Origin: Bacillota bacterium
GTDB taxonomy: Bacteria > Bacillota > Clostridia > Lachnospirales > Lachnospiraceae
Length of the DNA stretch: 29,524 bases
Assembly: GCA_023419655.1 (NCBI GenBank)
Contig: JAEZXP010000269.1
Location: 1-29,524 of the forward strand
Direction of reading: 5' to 3'
Of this stretch, positions 17,470 through 25,478 are shown piece after piece (position 1 is the stretch's first letter; every line of letters begins with the position of its first letter). The translations under genes and the position numbers were made by a program. A model generated the notes under the pieces. That model was not told the DNA's origin, made no database searches, and saw only the letters and a list, made by a program, of their open reading frames with translations.

Positions 17470-19277
17470 ATGACCGCACCCCCTTCTGCTGCTGCATTAA
17501 ACTTCAGGAATGCTTCCCTCCTGTCAGGAGGAAGATGATTAAGCATGATTTTTGCCAGGCCGTTACTGATGGGGTTTACCCTCTCATATCTGCCGTCTGT
17601 ATATCGTATAATATCCCTTGTATAATAGGCCTTCTTTCTTGTAAGCAGCTTAAGATAATGGACAATCTCTCCAGAATCATATTCGGCCTCCTCTCTTTCA
17701 TACGGAATAATCTCCGTAATCCTCTCAATATACCGATGGCCGTCATCGTCCTTTACACAATGGACATCAAGGTGAATGAGCCTTGCAACCATGGACTGGA
17801 TATCTCCGGAATCAAAACCGCCGTATCCCCCAAGGGCATGGACAAAATAAGCGACCAGTTCATCAGAGGTAGGCCAGTGGCCTGTCGTAATAATACGCTT
17901 TGTCCCGGCTAAGAGAAGGTTGATAAGATGCTTTGCATGTTCTAAGCTGGCTATCTCTCCAAATAAAATCGTGTGGGCCTCGGAGCTTTTAAGAAGCTCG
18001 ATTACCCGGTCAAAGGGAAGCTTCTCACTGGGCCGTGTCCCTAATATGTTCTTATCTGAATATGCATCACCCAGATAAAGCTCAAAATCTGCCTCCAAGG
18101 TTCGAATCGGCTGCCTTTTGTCAATTTCCCTGACAGCTGCCCTGGTATAGGTGGTCTTCCCTGAATTCTGGTCTCCGGAGAAAAACAGGTTCACACATCC
18201 ATGAATTGCCCATTTTATAACCTCTATGGGATACTGGTATCCATCATCCCGAATTAAATCTTTTAATTCGAAGGAAGCTGTATTCGCAAACTTCCGGACA
18301 AAAAATGCCCACTGTGAAGCATTATTCGGCCTGAATACCGTAACTCTGCTTCCATCTGCCAGATGTGTCTTGATACCTCCCTCCGCAGAGGTCAGGTGCC
18401 CCATTCTTCCATGTTCAGCCAGATTCTTGCATATACGCTTGATTACCTGCACCGATTCAAAAGCTAAGAATTTCAGGTGAATGGGCTTCCCCTGATACAC
18501 TACCCATATGCTTTCATGGCTCCACAATCTTTTATTCGCTCCTAAAGATATCTCATCCTCCATATACCTGAAATTATAGGTAGTAATTCCTGATACCCCG
18601 CCGGATATACTATCCAGGGAGATATCCTCCATAATCAGAATATCTGCCACGGACAGTCCATAGGTTTTCTCATATATTCTTTGGGACAGGATATTTAACT
18701 TATCATCAAAGGACAATCCCTCATACATAATCGTATAGGCTTCATCAATATCCTTATCCGCGATACAATAATAGTAATCGCCATCATTAAGCAGCTTATC
18801 CAGCCCCGTCCGCTCACAGATTCCCTGAAACATCCTCTGGCTGCCGCTTCTCTTTTGCAGGTACATCATGATATCAAATTTATCCTTTGCCGAAAGCAGG
18901 TTTCCATCATGAAATGGTATCATGCCATTGATATCATCCTCTGTGATTCGCATCATGTTTAATAAGGTATGTTTTATTCTGGATACCACGATGATTTTGG
19001 CCTTCATATCTCCCTGGGAGCATTTCCGTAAGGCATTGCTTAAGGTTCTTTTGAGCATTCTTCTGTTCTCCAGGTCCCGTTTATTCAGGTTCAGATGGTT
19101 TATATCCATATTAATAATGCTGTTCATTATTTTTTGTATTCTATCACATAGATAATCCAAGGAATATTCCGTATCTGTACACTCCTCATCCTCGGCCTTT
19201 CCTTTAAAGATATAGAAGATGATTACCGCAACAATCGTTAACAGCAAAACGGAGAATACTACATCAATCAGTTTCAT
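17460..19277 (-). CDS. CpaF/TadA-like secretion ATPase with N-terminal membrane anchor
   Basis: This is the 605-residue motor that should power assembly of the Tad-like structure. The Walker A motif is GDQNSGKTT (368-376). Asp-box acids follow in 'LEADFELYLGD' (394-404). The Walker B region is 'HTILFGEIAS' with Glu441, and a His-box equivalent is 'TTGHW' (464-468), where CpaF proteins usually have TIHAN. Unlike typical TadA/CpaF it begins with a transmembrane helix (residues ~5-24), so it is probably membrane-tethered. GGAG lies 6 nt before the ATG, and the first 14 bases overlap the CpaE-like gene. The N-terminal ~250 residues are helical and replace the usual N-terminal domain. The ATPase call is firm; assignment to Tad and not another type II/IV secretion branch rests on the neighbours. 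Confidence 0.87.
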   Translation of the reverse strand: MKLIDVVFSVLLLTIVAVIIFYIFKGKAEDEECTDTEYSLDYLCDRIQKIMNSIINMDINHLNLNKRDLENRRMLKRTLSNALRKCSQGDMKAKIIVVSRIKHTLLNMMRITEDDINGMIPFHDGNLLSAKDKFDIMMYLQKRSGSQRMFQGICERTGLDKLLNDGDYYYCIADKDIDEAYTIMYEGLSFDDKLNILSQRIYEKTYGLSVADILIMEDISLDSISGGVSGITTYNFRYMEDEISLGANKRLWSHESIWVVYQGKPIHLKFLAFESVQVIKRICKNLAEHGRMGHLTSAEGGIKTHLADGSRVTVFRPNNASQWAFFVRKFANTASFELKDLIRDDGYQYPIEVIKWAIHGCVNLFFSGDQNSGKTTYTRAAVREIDKRQPIRTLEADFELYLGDAYSDKNILGTRPSEKLPFDRVIELLKSSEAHTILFGEIASLEHAKHLINLLLAGTKRIITTGHWPTSDELVAYFVHALGGYGGFDSGDIQSMVARLIHLDVHCVKDDDGHRYIERITEIIPYEREEAEYDSGEIVHYLKLLTRKKAYYTRDIIRYTDGRYERVNPISNGLAKIMLNHLPPDRREAFLKFNAAAEGGAVISF

Positions 19278-20184
19278 GCTCCGCTCCTTCCTCCCGGTTT
19301 CTTTTCTCCGGCCTACTAAGCATGTTTATAATCTTTATGGTACTTTCACGTATCTGTTCAAAAAAATAGTTATTTTCATATGCCGTATACCGGTCGAATC
19401 TTACTATCTCTTTTATTCTGCTGCCGATTTTATGTATTCCTGCCAAATTATCCTCCCGCAGACCCTTTCTTATCATACCCAATATATCACTCTCATTCTG
19501 AGCATCCATAAATCCCGTACAGTACGGTATCACGCCGGAATTCTTCTTATTAATATATCTCCTGTATTTTCTGCGGCAGTTTATAATGTTATATCCTGAA
19601 TTCCGGTCATAATGCCCAAACAGAAAAAACACATTTTTATATTGGCTGATTCGCTCCCCATACTCTGAAAAGAATTTACTGAGCACATGCCTGCGCTGTG
19701 TCATATTAATAATAACCATATCCGCCGAGGACATCAGTCTAAGGGACAGCTCGTTATTTCCACTGTTTGCATCAATCATCACCATATCGTTATAGCTCTG
19801 CGCCTGGTGTATCATCGGGAATATCCCGCTGCAGATATCACGGTCAAAGGTTTCACGGTTCCTTGTCTCGGTACCCGGAAGCAGCCGCAGGGATATCTCC
19901 GGAAATGTAATACAGCAGCTCTCCAGTACATTTGCATCCAACATGTTCATACGGCTGTACATAATTGCGGCATCAAGTCCGATATCCTGAAAGATGCCAT
20001 CCTCCTCACTGATAACATCCACATTCTTGCCCACCAAAGGTCCTTCCAGGTTGTTCATATAAAAATGAGTCTGCATCACTAAAATTCTCTTTTTATGAAG
20101 AATGCTCAGTGCTAATGCTGTTATGTGAAGGTTGCTGGTCTGTCCCTGTCCATGCAATGGAGACCAAAACACAATCTTACTCAT
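19264..20184 (-). CDS. CpaE/MinD-like protein with degenerate P-loop (no lysine)
   Basis: A 306-residue ParA/MinD-fold protein; AAGGGGG lies 8 nt before the ATG. Strand 1 and the loop read 'KIVFWSPLHGQGQTSNL' (3-19). This matches the position and spacing of a P-loop, but the catalytic lysine is Gln (GQGQT where GKGGxGKT-type proteins have Lys), and the signature lysine is also absent. The downstream Walker B-like segment 'DMVMIDANSGNN' and 'ADMVIINMTQ' keep the MinD fold. CpaE/TadZ proteins position Tad machinery at the pole and often have weakened ATPase sites. Here ATP hydrolysis is doubtful, though nucleotide binding is not excluded. It overlaps the CpaF gene, which supports a direct functional partnership. 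Confidence 0.75.
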   Translation of the reverse strand: MSKIVFWSPLHGQGQTSNLHITALALSILHKKRILVMQTHFYMNNLEGPLVGKNVDVISEEDGIFQDIGLDAAIMYSRMNMLDANVLESCCITFPEISLRLLPGTETRNRETFDRDICSGIFPMIHQAQSYNDMVMIDANSGNNELSLRLMSSADMVIINMTQRRHVLSKFFSEYGERISQYKNVFFLFGHYDRNSGYNIINCRRKYRRYINKKNSGVIPYCTGFMDAQNESDILGMIRKGLREDNLAGIHKIGSRIKEIVRFDRYTAYENNYFFEQIRESTIKIINMLSRPEKRNREEGAEHETD

Positions 20185-20189
20185 CCTGC

Positions 20190-20843
20190 TTACCCCCTTC
20201 CCCGCAAGATAGCTCTTCTAATTCTTGCTGCTTTAATATCAGGGAAAATCTCACAGATTCCTCTGAGAATCACTTTCTTCATCTCGGAGGATATCTTATC
20301 TATCCGAATACACTTGGATATTTGACACCGTATAGAATTCTCATGGTCTTTCGAATCATAATGCAGGTATGCCATATCCTCCGGCTTTCGAGTAAGGGTT
20401 ATGTCCTTTTTAGCTCTTTCAAAATCATCCAATGACAGGATATCACGGATTAAAACCCGGATTTTTATACTGTCCAAAGGTAATTTAGCGCTCAGCACGT
20501 TAATTCTGTCCATCATGTGGGGAAACGGGTCTGCAATTATATTGATATAATCCAGCTTAATGGACGGTTCTATCTCATTAATGCCGTATGCTATAAGAAT
20601 CACGCCATCGCAAAAATCATCCAGCTCATTTTCCACGGGAATTCTCCTTATATAGTTGAGTCCCCGGTAATGTATCCTGCCACTTTCGCTGTCTAGCTCC
20701 ATTCCATGGCAGATGCTTTTAGACAATGCTCCTGTCCCGGATAAATCAATAATTAATACCGGTATATTCAGCCTGACAAGTACGCTGCCGGTATAGAGGA
20801 TAATATCAAATGCCTCTGCCCCCATATAACCTATACACACCAT
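20190..20843 (-). CDS. Divergent ParA-like protein without P-loop
   Basis: A 217-residue protein between the SAF protein and the CpaE-like protein; GGAGGG lies 7 nt before the ATG, and the following gene starts five bases after its stop. It begins with an alternating beta/alpha pattern: 'VCIGYMGAEAFDIILYTG', then 'NIPVLIIDLSG' (26-36), with 'DGVILIAYGINE' further on. This resembles the order of strands in SIMIBI-class ATPases, but GYMGAEAF cannot bind phosphate as a P-loop does (no GKT/S). The rest is charged and helical. I infer a third degenerate member of the localisation group, with low certainty. No other family is suggested by what I see. Confidence 0.6.
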   Translation of the reverse strand: MVCIGYMGAEAFDIILYTGSVLVRLNIPVLIIDLSGTGALSKSICHGMELDSESGRIHYRGLNYIRRIPVENELDDFCDGVILIAYGINEIEPSIKLDYINIIADPFPHMMDRINVLSAKLPLDSIKIRVLIRDILSLDDFERAKKDITLTRKPEDMAYLHYDSKDHENSIRCQISKCIRIDKISSEMKKVILRGICEIFPDIKAARIRRAILRGRG

Positions 20844-20846
20844 CTC

Positions 20847-21908
20847 CTAACCCTCCGTCGCCACATAGCTCTTCTCACTGCCCAATTCCTGTAATTTACC
20901 CAGTTCAGGAAAATATAGTGCATCCATATGCTCCTGATAGCCGGCATTTACCTCATTGTCTTTTATCTCTGTTTCATCTGCTTTCTCGTTGGTTTTATCT
21001 GCCGTTTCATGAGTAATTACATCGCTATCTTCCTGTAATGGTTCCGATGCCATTTCAGGTATATATCCGATTTCCTTATCCATAAGCTCCCAGTTGATTG
21101 CCGAGACATCGATGCCAAAGCTTCCTGCCAGCCGGTTCTCTAAGGCCTTTCTTACCTCTTTATTCAATATCTGCGAGCATCGGTTAATGATATTGGGGTC
21201 ATGCTCAATCAGGGACAGAACCGATACATTCGGAGTATAGGTAACAACCGATGCTTCCTGGATATTCGGCTCGATGTATTTTGTCATAAATAATCCGGAG
21301 CCTTTATACAGCCCTGCATCGACGATTGCCGCCGACATTCGCAGAAGCTCCTCTTCATCCACCCATAAATAACATAGCGGGGTTCCGGGCTGAAATCCCT
21401 TGAGCGATTTTTTTGACAAGACAATATAGCTTTCACCATTGGGATAAAAGATTCTTATATCCACATAATCATTTGCCACGGTATTCGCACCGATATGAAT
21501 CACATCATATTCTACCTCCCGTAAAGGGGATGCTACCGGTTGCTGCGCCAGCATCCCCTTAATAATATGGGTTCCTTCAGGAATATCCATCATCGCAGGC
21601 TTACCCAGCTCATTCTCCGATATATAGCTTTCATCCGGTTGGGCAGAATATACCGTCCTTTTTTCCACCATATCCTTACTGAGTATTTCGCCGGTATGAA
21701 CATCAGACAACGCAATATATACAGTTTTCTTATTCTCCGTCATCTCCTGTCTGGCTTCATCAAGCATATATTCATATTCCCCCCGTATCTGCCCTATCAT
21801 AATCACGGAGGTTGAAATCGCCGCAGTCCCTATAACGATAATGCATATCAAGGCAACGATAATATACTGCCTTGTTGTCCTTTTTAGTTTCCTTCCAAAT
21901 CTCATCAT
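20847..21908 (-). CDS. CpaB/RcpC-like SAF-domain protein
   Basis: A 353-residue protein with AAGGGG 6 nt before ATG 21908; its ATG directly follows the stop of the small upstream gene. A basic N-terminus (RFGRKLKRTTRQ) precedes one membrane helix (~15-37), then a SAF-type domain (~62-125: 'KTVYIALSDVHTGEILSKDMVE' pattern through 'PEGTHIIKGML'). Beta strands continue to ~215, and the protein ends in an acidic low-complexity stretch rich in Glu, Asp and Thr (~290-325). In Tad systems CpaB/RcpC helps build the envelope-spanning part. In a monoderm it may link the platform to the wall. The domain call is by pattern, and its placement beside CpaE- and CpaF-like genes supports it strongly. Confidence 0.77.
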   Translation of the reverse strand: MMRFGRKLKRTTRQYIIVALICIIVIGTAAISTSVIMIGQIRGEYEYMLDEARQEMTENKKTVYIALSDVHTGEILSKDMVEKRTVYSAQPDESYISENELGKPAMMDIPEGTHIIKGMLAQQPVASPLREVEYDVIHIGANTVANDYVDIRIFYPNGESYIVLSKKSLKGFQPGTPLCYLWVDEEELLRMSAAIVDAGLYKGSGLFMTKYIEPNIQEASVVTYTPNVSVLSLIEHDPNIINRCSQILNKEVRKALENRLAGSFGIDVSAINWELMDKEIGYIPEMASEPLQEDSDVITHETADKTNEKADETEIKDNEVNAGYQEHMDALYFPELGKLQELGSEKSYVATEG

Positions 21909-22148
21909 TCATGTCCCCTTTATCATATAGTTAATAAGTAAAAAGCCTGATAATATCAGCAAGGCTAAAATAAAATAATAGCCAAGTACCAGTCCTATCT
22001 TTCGCCTTTCATATCCGGTATTAAGCTCTCCCATACGTCTTCGTGGTCTTCCCGGTATTCTCCTGCCTGACACCCACAGCAGGATACAGTACATTATTAT
22101 CCCTAAAGCCATCATACAAAGGCCTCTTATAATTGTTAAATACCGCAA
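21909..22148 (-). CDS. Small two-helix membrane protein of the Tad-like operon
   Basis: A 79-residue protein starting with TTG at 22148, supported by AGGAG 8 nt upstream. It overlaps the preceding gene by 13 bases. Two hydrophobic helices (~7-25 and ~52-74) flank a very basic loop (GRRIPGRPRRR), which by the positive-inside rule should face the cytosol. No family is recognised. Translational coupling to both neighbours suggests a small structural or stabilising subunit of the assembly complex. Confidence 0.65.
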   Translation of the reverse strand: MRYLTIIRGLCMMALGIIMYCILLWVSGRRIPGRPRRRMGELNTGYERRKIGLVLGYYFILALLILSGFLLINYMIKGT

Positions 22149-22975
22149 TGACCTATCTCCTCTTTTGACAAAAACGTTTCAGCCTTTTTGGATATCGTAT
22201 ACGCCGCCCTTCTGACTCCATGGATAAACAAATAATTCGGATTCTCTTTGGAACAGGCATAGTTCCTGTTAATAAACTCTTTTGCTCCCCCATAATTACA
22301 GGCAACATCAAATTCTTCATTATATGGAATTGGTGAAATATCCTCTAAGGGGATGTTATAGTGCTTTGCAATTCTTTTGCAGCTCATGAAGGAGCTCTGC
22401 GAGTAATTTCCTATGAGAAATAATGACTTGGGTAAAAGTGAAGAATAATTTTTAAAGAAATTGTCCAGATAACCGGAATCTTGAAAAAGATTGATGACGA
22501 TAAGGTCCGCCTCTTGAAGGATGGCATTTGAGCTGAGATGGTTCTGCTGCGTTGTGTTAATATAGCATAAATCCGTATTTTTTTCGATGAGGGCAAATAA
22601 TTTATCCAGATTATGATATAACTCATAGTCAAAAAGCTCGCTGTTAATGACATTATCCTGAGGTATGTAATACAGATGCTCTGATATGACCTCCTTTATA
22701 TAGCCTCTTAACAATCCGGAATGATTATCTCCGCGGTAAATCCTGCGCAGCAGCGTTTCAATTCCTTCGCCATCATAAAATCCCGTTCCTCTGTACCGGG
22801 CTTTTAATGTTATATCGTTATTGAAAAAGGCTTTACCGAGATTTTCTTTTCCCAGATAATTTTCTAATATGGTTATGATGTATGGATATTGTATGACGCT
22901 GGCTATACTAATCGCCGCAAAATTTAAGAATGCTCCGGACTTTTCAAACTCATTGCTCCAGAATACAATTTTCAT
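22136..22975 (-). CDS. MinD/CpaE-like pseudo-ATPase, P-loop lost; first gene of Tad-like operon
   Basis: A 279-residue protein with AAGGGAG 8 nt before its ATG. It is related to the CpaE-like protein at 19264-20184: both open with KIVFWS and have similar core strands ('DLCYINTTQQNHL', 'ADLIVINL', then an acidic helix). In this copy the P-loop position reads SNEFEKSGAFLN, so the glycine-rich loop and Lys/Thr are gone. It therefore should not hydrolyse ATP and may act as a scaffold or a dimer partner of the other copies. The candidate promoter at 23067-23095 stands ahead of it. The homology claim is by eye; the missing motif is seen directly. Confidence 0.7.
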   Translation of the reverse strand: MKIVFWSNEFEKSGAFLNFAAISIASVIQYPYIITILENYLGKENLGKAFFNNDITLKARYRGTGFYDGEGIETLLRRIYRGDNHSGLLRGYIKEVISEHLYYIPQDNVINSELFDYELYHNLDKLFALIEKNTDLCYINTTQQNHLSSNAILQEADLIVINLFQDSGYLDNFFKNYSSLLPKSLFLIGNYSQSSFMSCKRIAKHYNIPLEDISPIPYNEEFDVACNYGGAKEFINRNYACSKENPNYLFIHGVRRAAYTISKKAETFLSKEEIGHCGI

Positions 22976-23066
22976 TTAGAATACTCCCTTCTATACATGG
23001 CAAGGATTTTAAAACAGAGATACAAAGATAAGATAGATTAAAAAAAGAATGTAATCCGATAGATAC

Positions 23067-23095
23067 ATGATAATATATGATACATATTTTGTAAA
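23067..23095 (-). promoter_or_regulatory. Candidate promoter of the Tad-like operon
   Basis: On the minus strand TTTACA (23095-23090) and TATCAT (23072-23067) are spaced by 17 nt. This lies between the terminator hairpin of the MFS gene and the first Tad-like gene and would give a leader of about 85 nt. The region is AT-rich, so the match is suggestive, not certain. Confidence 0.5.
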
Positions 23096-23112
23096 TACTT
23101 ACAATAAAAATA

Positions 23113-23147
23113 AATTCAACAAAGATTTTGTAAATCTTTGTTGAATT
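23113..23147 (-). terminator. Perfect 16-bp hairpin, terminator after the MFS gene
   Basis: Arms of 16 bases (23113-23128 and 23132-23147) are exactly complementary around a three-base TGT loop. On the minus strand the stem follows the MFS stop by about 21 nt, and TATTTTTATTG comes directly after it. The stem is AT-rich and so weaker than usual, but its position between two blocks fits a terminator. Confidence 0.65.
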
Positions 23148-23168
23148 CAAACAAAAGGTATTCATTCT

Positions 23169-24437
23169 TTATTCGACGGCTGTTTTATGTGAAGTGCGAT
23201 AATAGATTGCCGTTGCACCGATTCCCAGTAAAAGAAGTCCGATAATCAGAACAAAGGGTAATGCCCTTGAAATATCACTAAGTACACCGCCGATATATCC
23301 GAAAGGCACACTGACCAGCATAACAGTCGTCTGAAGCAGTGCCATAATATTCGACCGCTCCGAAGGGTCCACATGGATAGCAACCAAGGATTCTCTCAGG
23401 GTTGCAAGAACGGCCCCGCCAAGTGCTTCAAATACCAACGATAGCGATAGCATTATATATCCCCATACTCCTGAATCTGTTATCGAGATAAGCAATACCG
23501 AACTGATTATCGCACTTAGAAAGCCGCCATACAAAGGCCATTTAAGCTTTGACTGCTTCATATGGGAGATTACCGTAAAAAACAGCAGAATGGACAATAT
23601 ACTTTTTGCCATAGGAAAGATAGGCAGCAGGGTATCCGGTATTCCGATTCGTTTCGATGCAATAATCTGCCAAAAGGTTAATCCAATCATCGCCACAATC
23701 TCTACCAATATACTGATAACGATTGCAAATTTTGTTCCGCGGGAGCCCAATATCTTTTTGAATGCAGTTTTATATCCGGAAAGCATCTGTGTCCATGACA
23801 TATTCCGGCTTGCTTCCCGTCTGATTTTACCTACGGCTGTCTCAGTAGATAGTTTGTATAATATAAATATCTTTAATGTCATTATAACAAAAGCATTGAT
23901 ATAGAGGATACGAATCGCCGGTGCCAATGTCAGCTTTGCCACAAGAACCGAGGATATCGGTGCAAAGATTGCAGACAGATTACTAAATATAATTACCCAT
24001 GAATAGATATGGGTTATTTTATCCTTAGGCGCATCCTCTACAAGCAGACAATCCCAGGATACGGTGGGTATCTTCATCGTACCGTTCAGCAATGCCGCCA
24101 CCACAAAGAACCAGAAGCCCTGGCTGGATGCCCATATAAGACACGGTATGCTCCAGGCTATAAAATCAAATACTGCCGTGCTGAGTCTCCGTCCCATTTT
24201 GTCAATAATAGCACCCGATATAAAGGCAAAAATCATCTGCGAAAACATATATATCGAGGATACAATTCCCACCTCGACATCACTCATGCCAAAGGTAAGC
24301 ATGTATACCGATGCATAGGGTATGCAAAGATTCATTGAAAGTCCCCACATAGGTTCAGTAAATACACTGACCCTGGGATTTCCCCGCAGTTCAAACAGGG
24401 TACGAAACAGTGGATGCTTTAGTAGTTTATTCTTCAT
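23169..24437 (-). CDS. MFS transporter, 12-helix, substrate unknown
   Basis: Starting at ATG 24437 the protein has 422 residues. A GTG at 24458 would add seven residues but lacks a ribosome binding site; an AAGGA is present 12 nt before the ATG. It is hydrophobic throughout, with about 12 predicted helices and a charged central loop (around 'TETAVGKIRREASRN'). The helix 2-3 loop has 'GAIIDKMGRR', a typical MFS motif A variant. It could export drugs or metabolites; nothing in the sequence fixes the substrate. It follows sdaAA but has a strong promoter of its own (24527-24555) and ends at the hairpin at 23113-23147, so it is probably a separate transcription unit or partly joined to the sda genes. 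Confidence 0.85.
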   Translation of the reverse strand: MKNKLLKHPLFRTLFELRGNPRVSVFTEPMWGLSMNLCIPYASVYMLTFGMSDVEVGIVSSIYMFSQMIFAFISGAIIDKMGRRLSTAVFDFIAWSIPCLIWASSQGFWFFVVAALLNGTMKIPTVSWDCLLVEDAPKDKITHIYSWVIIFSNLSAIFAPISSVLVAKLTLAPAIRILYINAFVIMTLKIFILYKLSTETAVGKIRREASRNMSWTQMLSGYKTAFKKILGSRGTKFAIVISILVEIVAMIGLTFWQIIASKRIGIPDTLLPIFPMAKSILSILLFFTVISHMKQSKLKWPLYGGFLSAIISSVLLISITDSGVWGYIMLSLSLVFEALGGAVLATLRESLVAIHVDPSERSNIMALLQTTVMLVSVPFGYIGGVLSDISRALPFVLIIGLLLLGIGATAIYYRTSHKTAVE

Positions 24438-24501
24438 GTTATCCGTAGTTCCTTTCACTATATTTGAGTCAATTATTATGCAAAAATAGCCTCTACAAAT
24501 T

Positions 24502-24555
24502 TAGTTTATTTAGCAAACTATATATGATTATACTAACAAACAGAAGAATAAGCAA
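24502..24555 (-). promoter_or_regulatory. Strong promoter with overlapping inverted repeat, MFS gene
   Basis: On the minus strand TTGCTT (24555-24550) and a perfect TATAAT (24532-24527) have 17-nt spacing. Just downstream, at the expected transcription start, TAGTTT and AAACTA (24502-24507 and 24515-24520) form an inverted repeat with a seven-base loop. This could be an operator for a local repressor or a small leader hairpin. Confidence 0.6.
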
Positions 24556-24579
24556 CTTTATTCGGGAAAATACTCTCTT

Positions 24580-25449
24580 CTACATCATTAACTGATTCTT
24601 GATTTCCTGACCGGTAGGTGTGGCGGCAAGTCCGCCCTCTCCGGTTTCCCGGAGGGTTCTTGGCAGGGATTCTCCCACCTCTCTCATCGCATCCATCACT
24701 TCATCGGGAGGAATCTGACTTCGTATTCCCGCAACCGCCATATCGGCACTGGCTATGGCATTGACGGCTCCGACAACATTGCGCTTTACGCAGGGGACCT
24801 CCACCAGTCCACCCACCGTATCGCATACAAGACCCAGCAGGTTCTTGATGGACATGGCTGCCGCATGGGCAATGCTTTCGATATCTCCGCCGTTAAGATA
24901 GGCCAACGCTCCTGCTGCCATCGCACTGGCTGAGCCAATCTCCGCCTGACAGCCTCCTGCCGCTCCCGATAAAAATGCCCGGGCAGCGATAACCTCACCT
25001 ACACCCGATGCTACATACATGGCCTCAATCATCTGCTCCCATGACGCACCATACTGCTCTTCATAGCTTAGAAGTACCGCCGGTATTACACCGCAGGAGC
25101 CTGCTGTCGGTGCCGCTACGATTTTCTTCATGCAGGCATTGGATTCTCCCATCTTTAATGCCTTCGCAATAACCGCTCCGATAAATGGACCTCCCAAAAC
25201 CTTTCCTTCTAAAAGAACCCGGTGCATCTTCTCCCCGTCTCCTCCGACAAGCCGGCTTGCGGACTTTAAGTCTTTATCATAGGCGGCATCCGCATCCTTC
25301 ATCGCCATATACAGCCGGCTCATCTTTTCAAAGGATTCCTCTTCACTGACAAGCCGCTCCTCCATATCATCCTCAAGAATAACCCTCCAGAAGGGCTTAT
25401 CTTTTTCTTCACATTGCTTTAGTATCTCTCCAAAGGATTGAAAGCTCAT
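24580..25449 (-). CDS. sdaAA: L-serine dehydratase, iron-sulfur dependent, alpha subunit
   Basis: A 289-residue protein of the usual length for this subunit. With the beta subunit it converts L-serine to pyruvate and ammonia in the cytosol using a [4Fe-4S] cluster. Visible family motifs are 'APTAGSCGVIPA' (Cys119), 'SGAAGGCQAEIGSASAMAAG' (Cys167), 'GLVCDTVGGLVEVPC' (Cys209, Cys220) and the end 'GEGGLAATPTG'. GGAGG lies 6 nt before the ATG. The gene follows sdaAB by 29 nt, so the two are co-transcribed. In anaerobic Clostridia this supports serine fermentation. No oddity is seen. Confidence 0.95.
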   Translation of the reverse strand: MSFQSFGEILKQCEEKDKPFWRVILEDDMEERLVSEEESFEKMSRLYMAMKDADAAYDKDLKSASRLVGGDGEKMHRVLLEGKVLGGPFIGAVIAKALKMGESNACMKKIVAAPTAGSCGVIPAVLLSYEEQYGASWEQMIEAMYVASGVGEVIAARAFLSGAAGGCQAEIGSASAMAAGALAYLNGGDIESIAHAAAMSIKNLLGLVCDTVGGLVEVPCVKRNVVGAVNAIASADMAVAGIRSQIPPDEVMDAMREVGESLPRTLRETGEGGLAATPTGQEIKNQLMM

Positions 25450-25478
25450 CTTCTACCTCCATTAACAGCTTCTCCCTG

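Noticed and set aside
22950..23165. Minus-strand 71-codon frame ahead of the first Tad-like gene
   Set aside because: It runs through the terminator hairpin and the candidate promoter, has no ribosome binding site, and overlaps the start of the supported gene.
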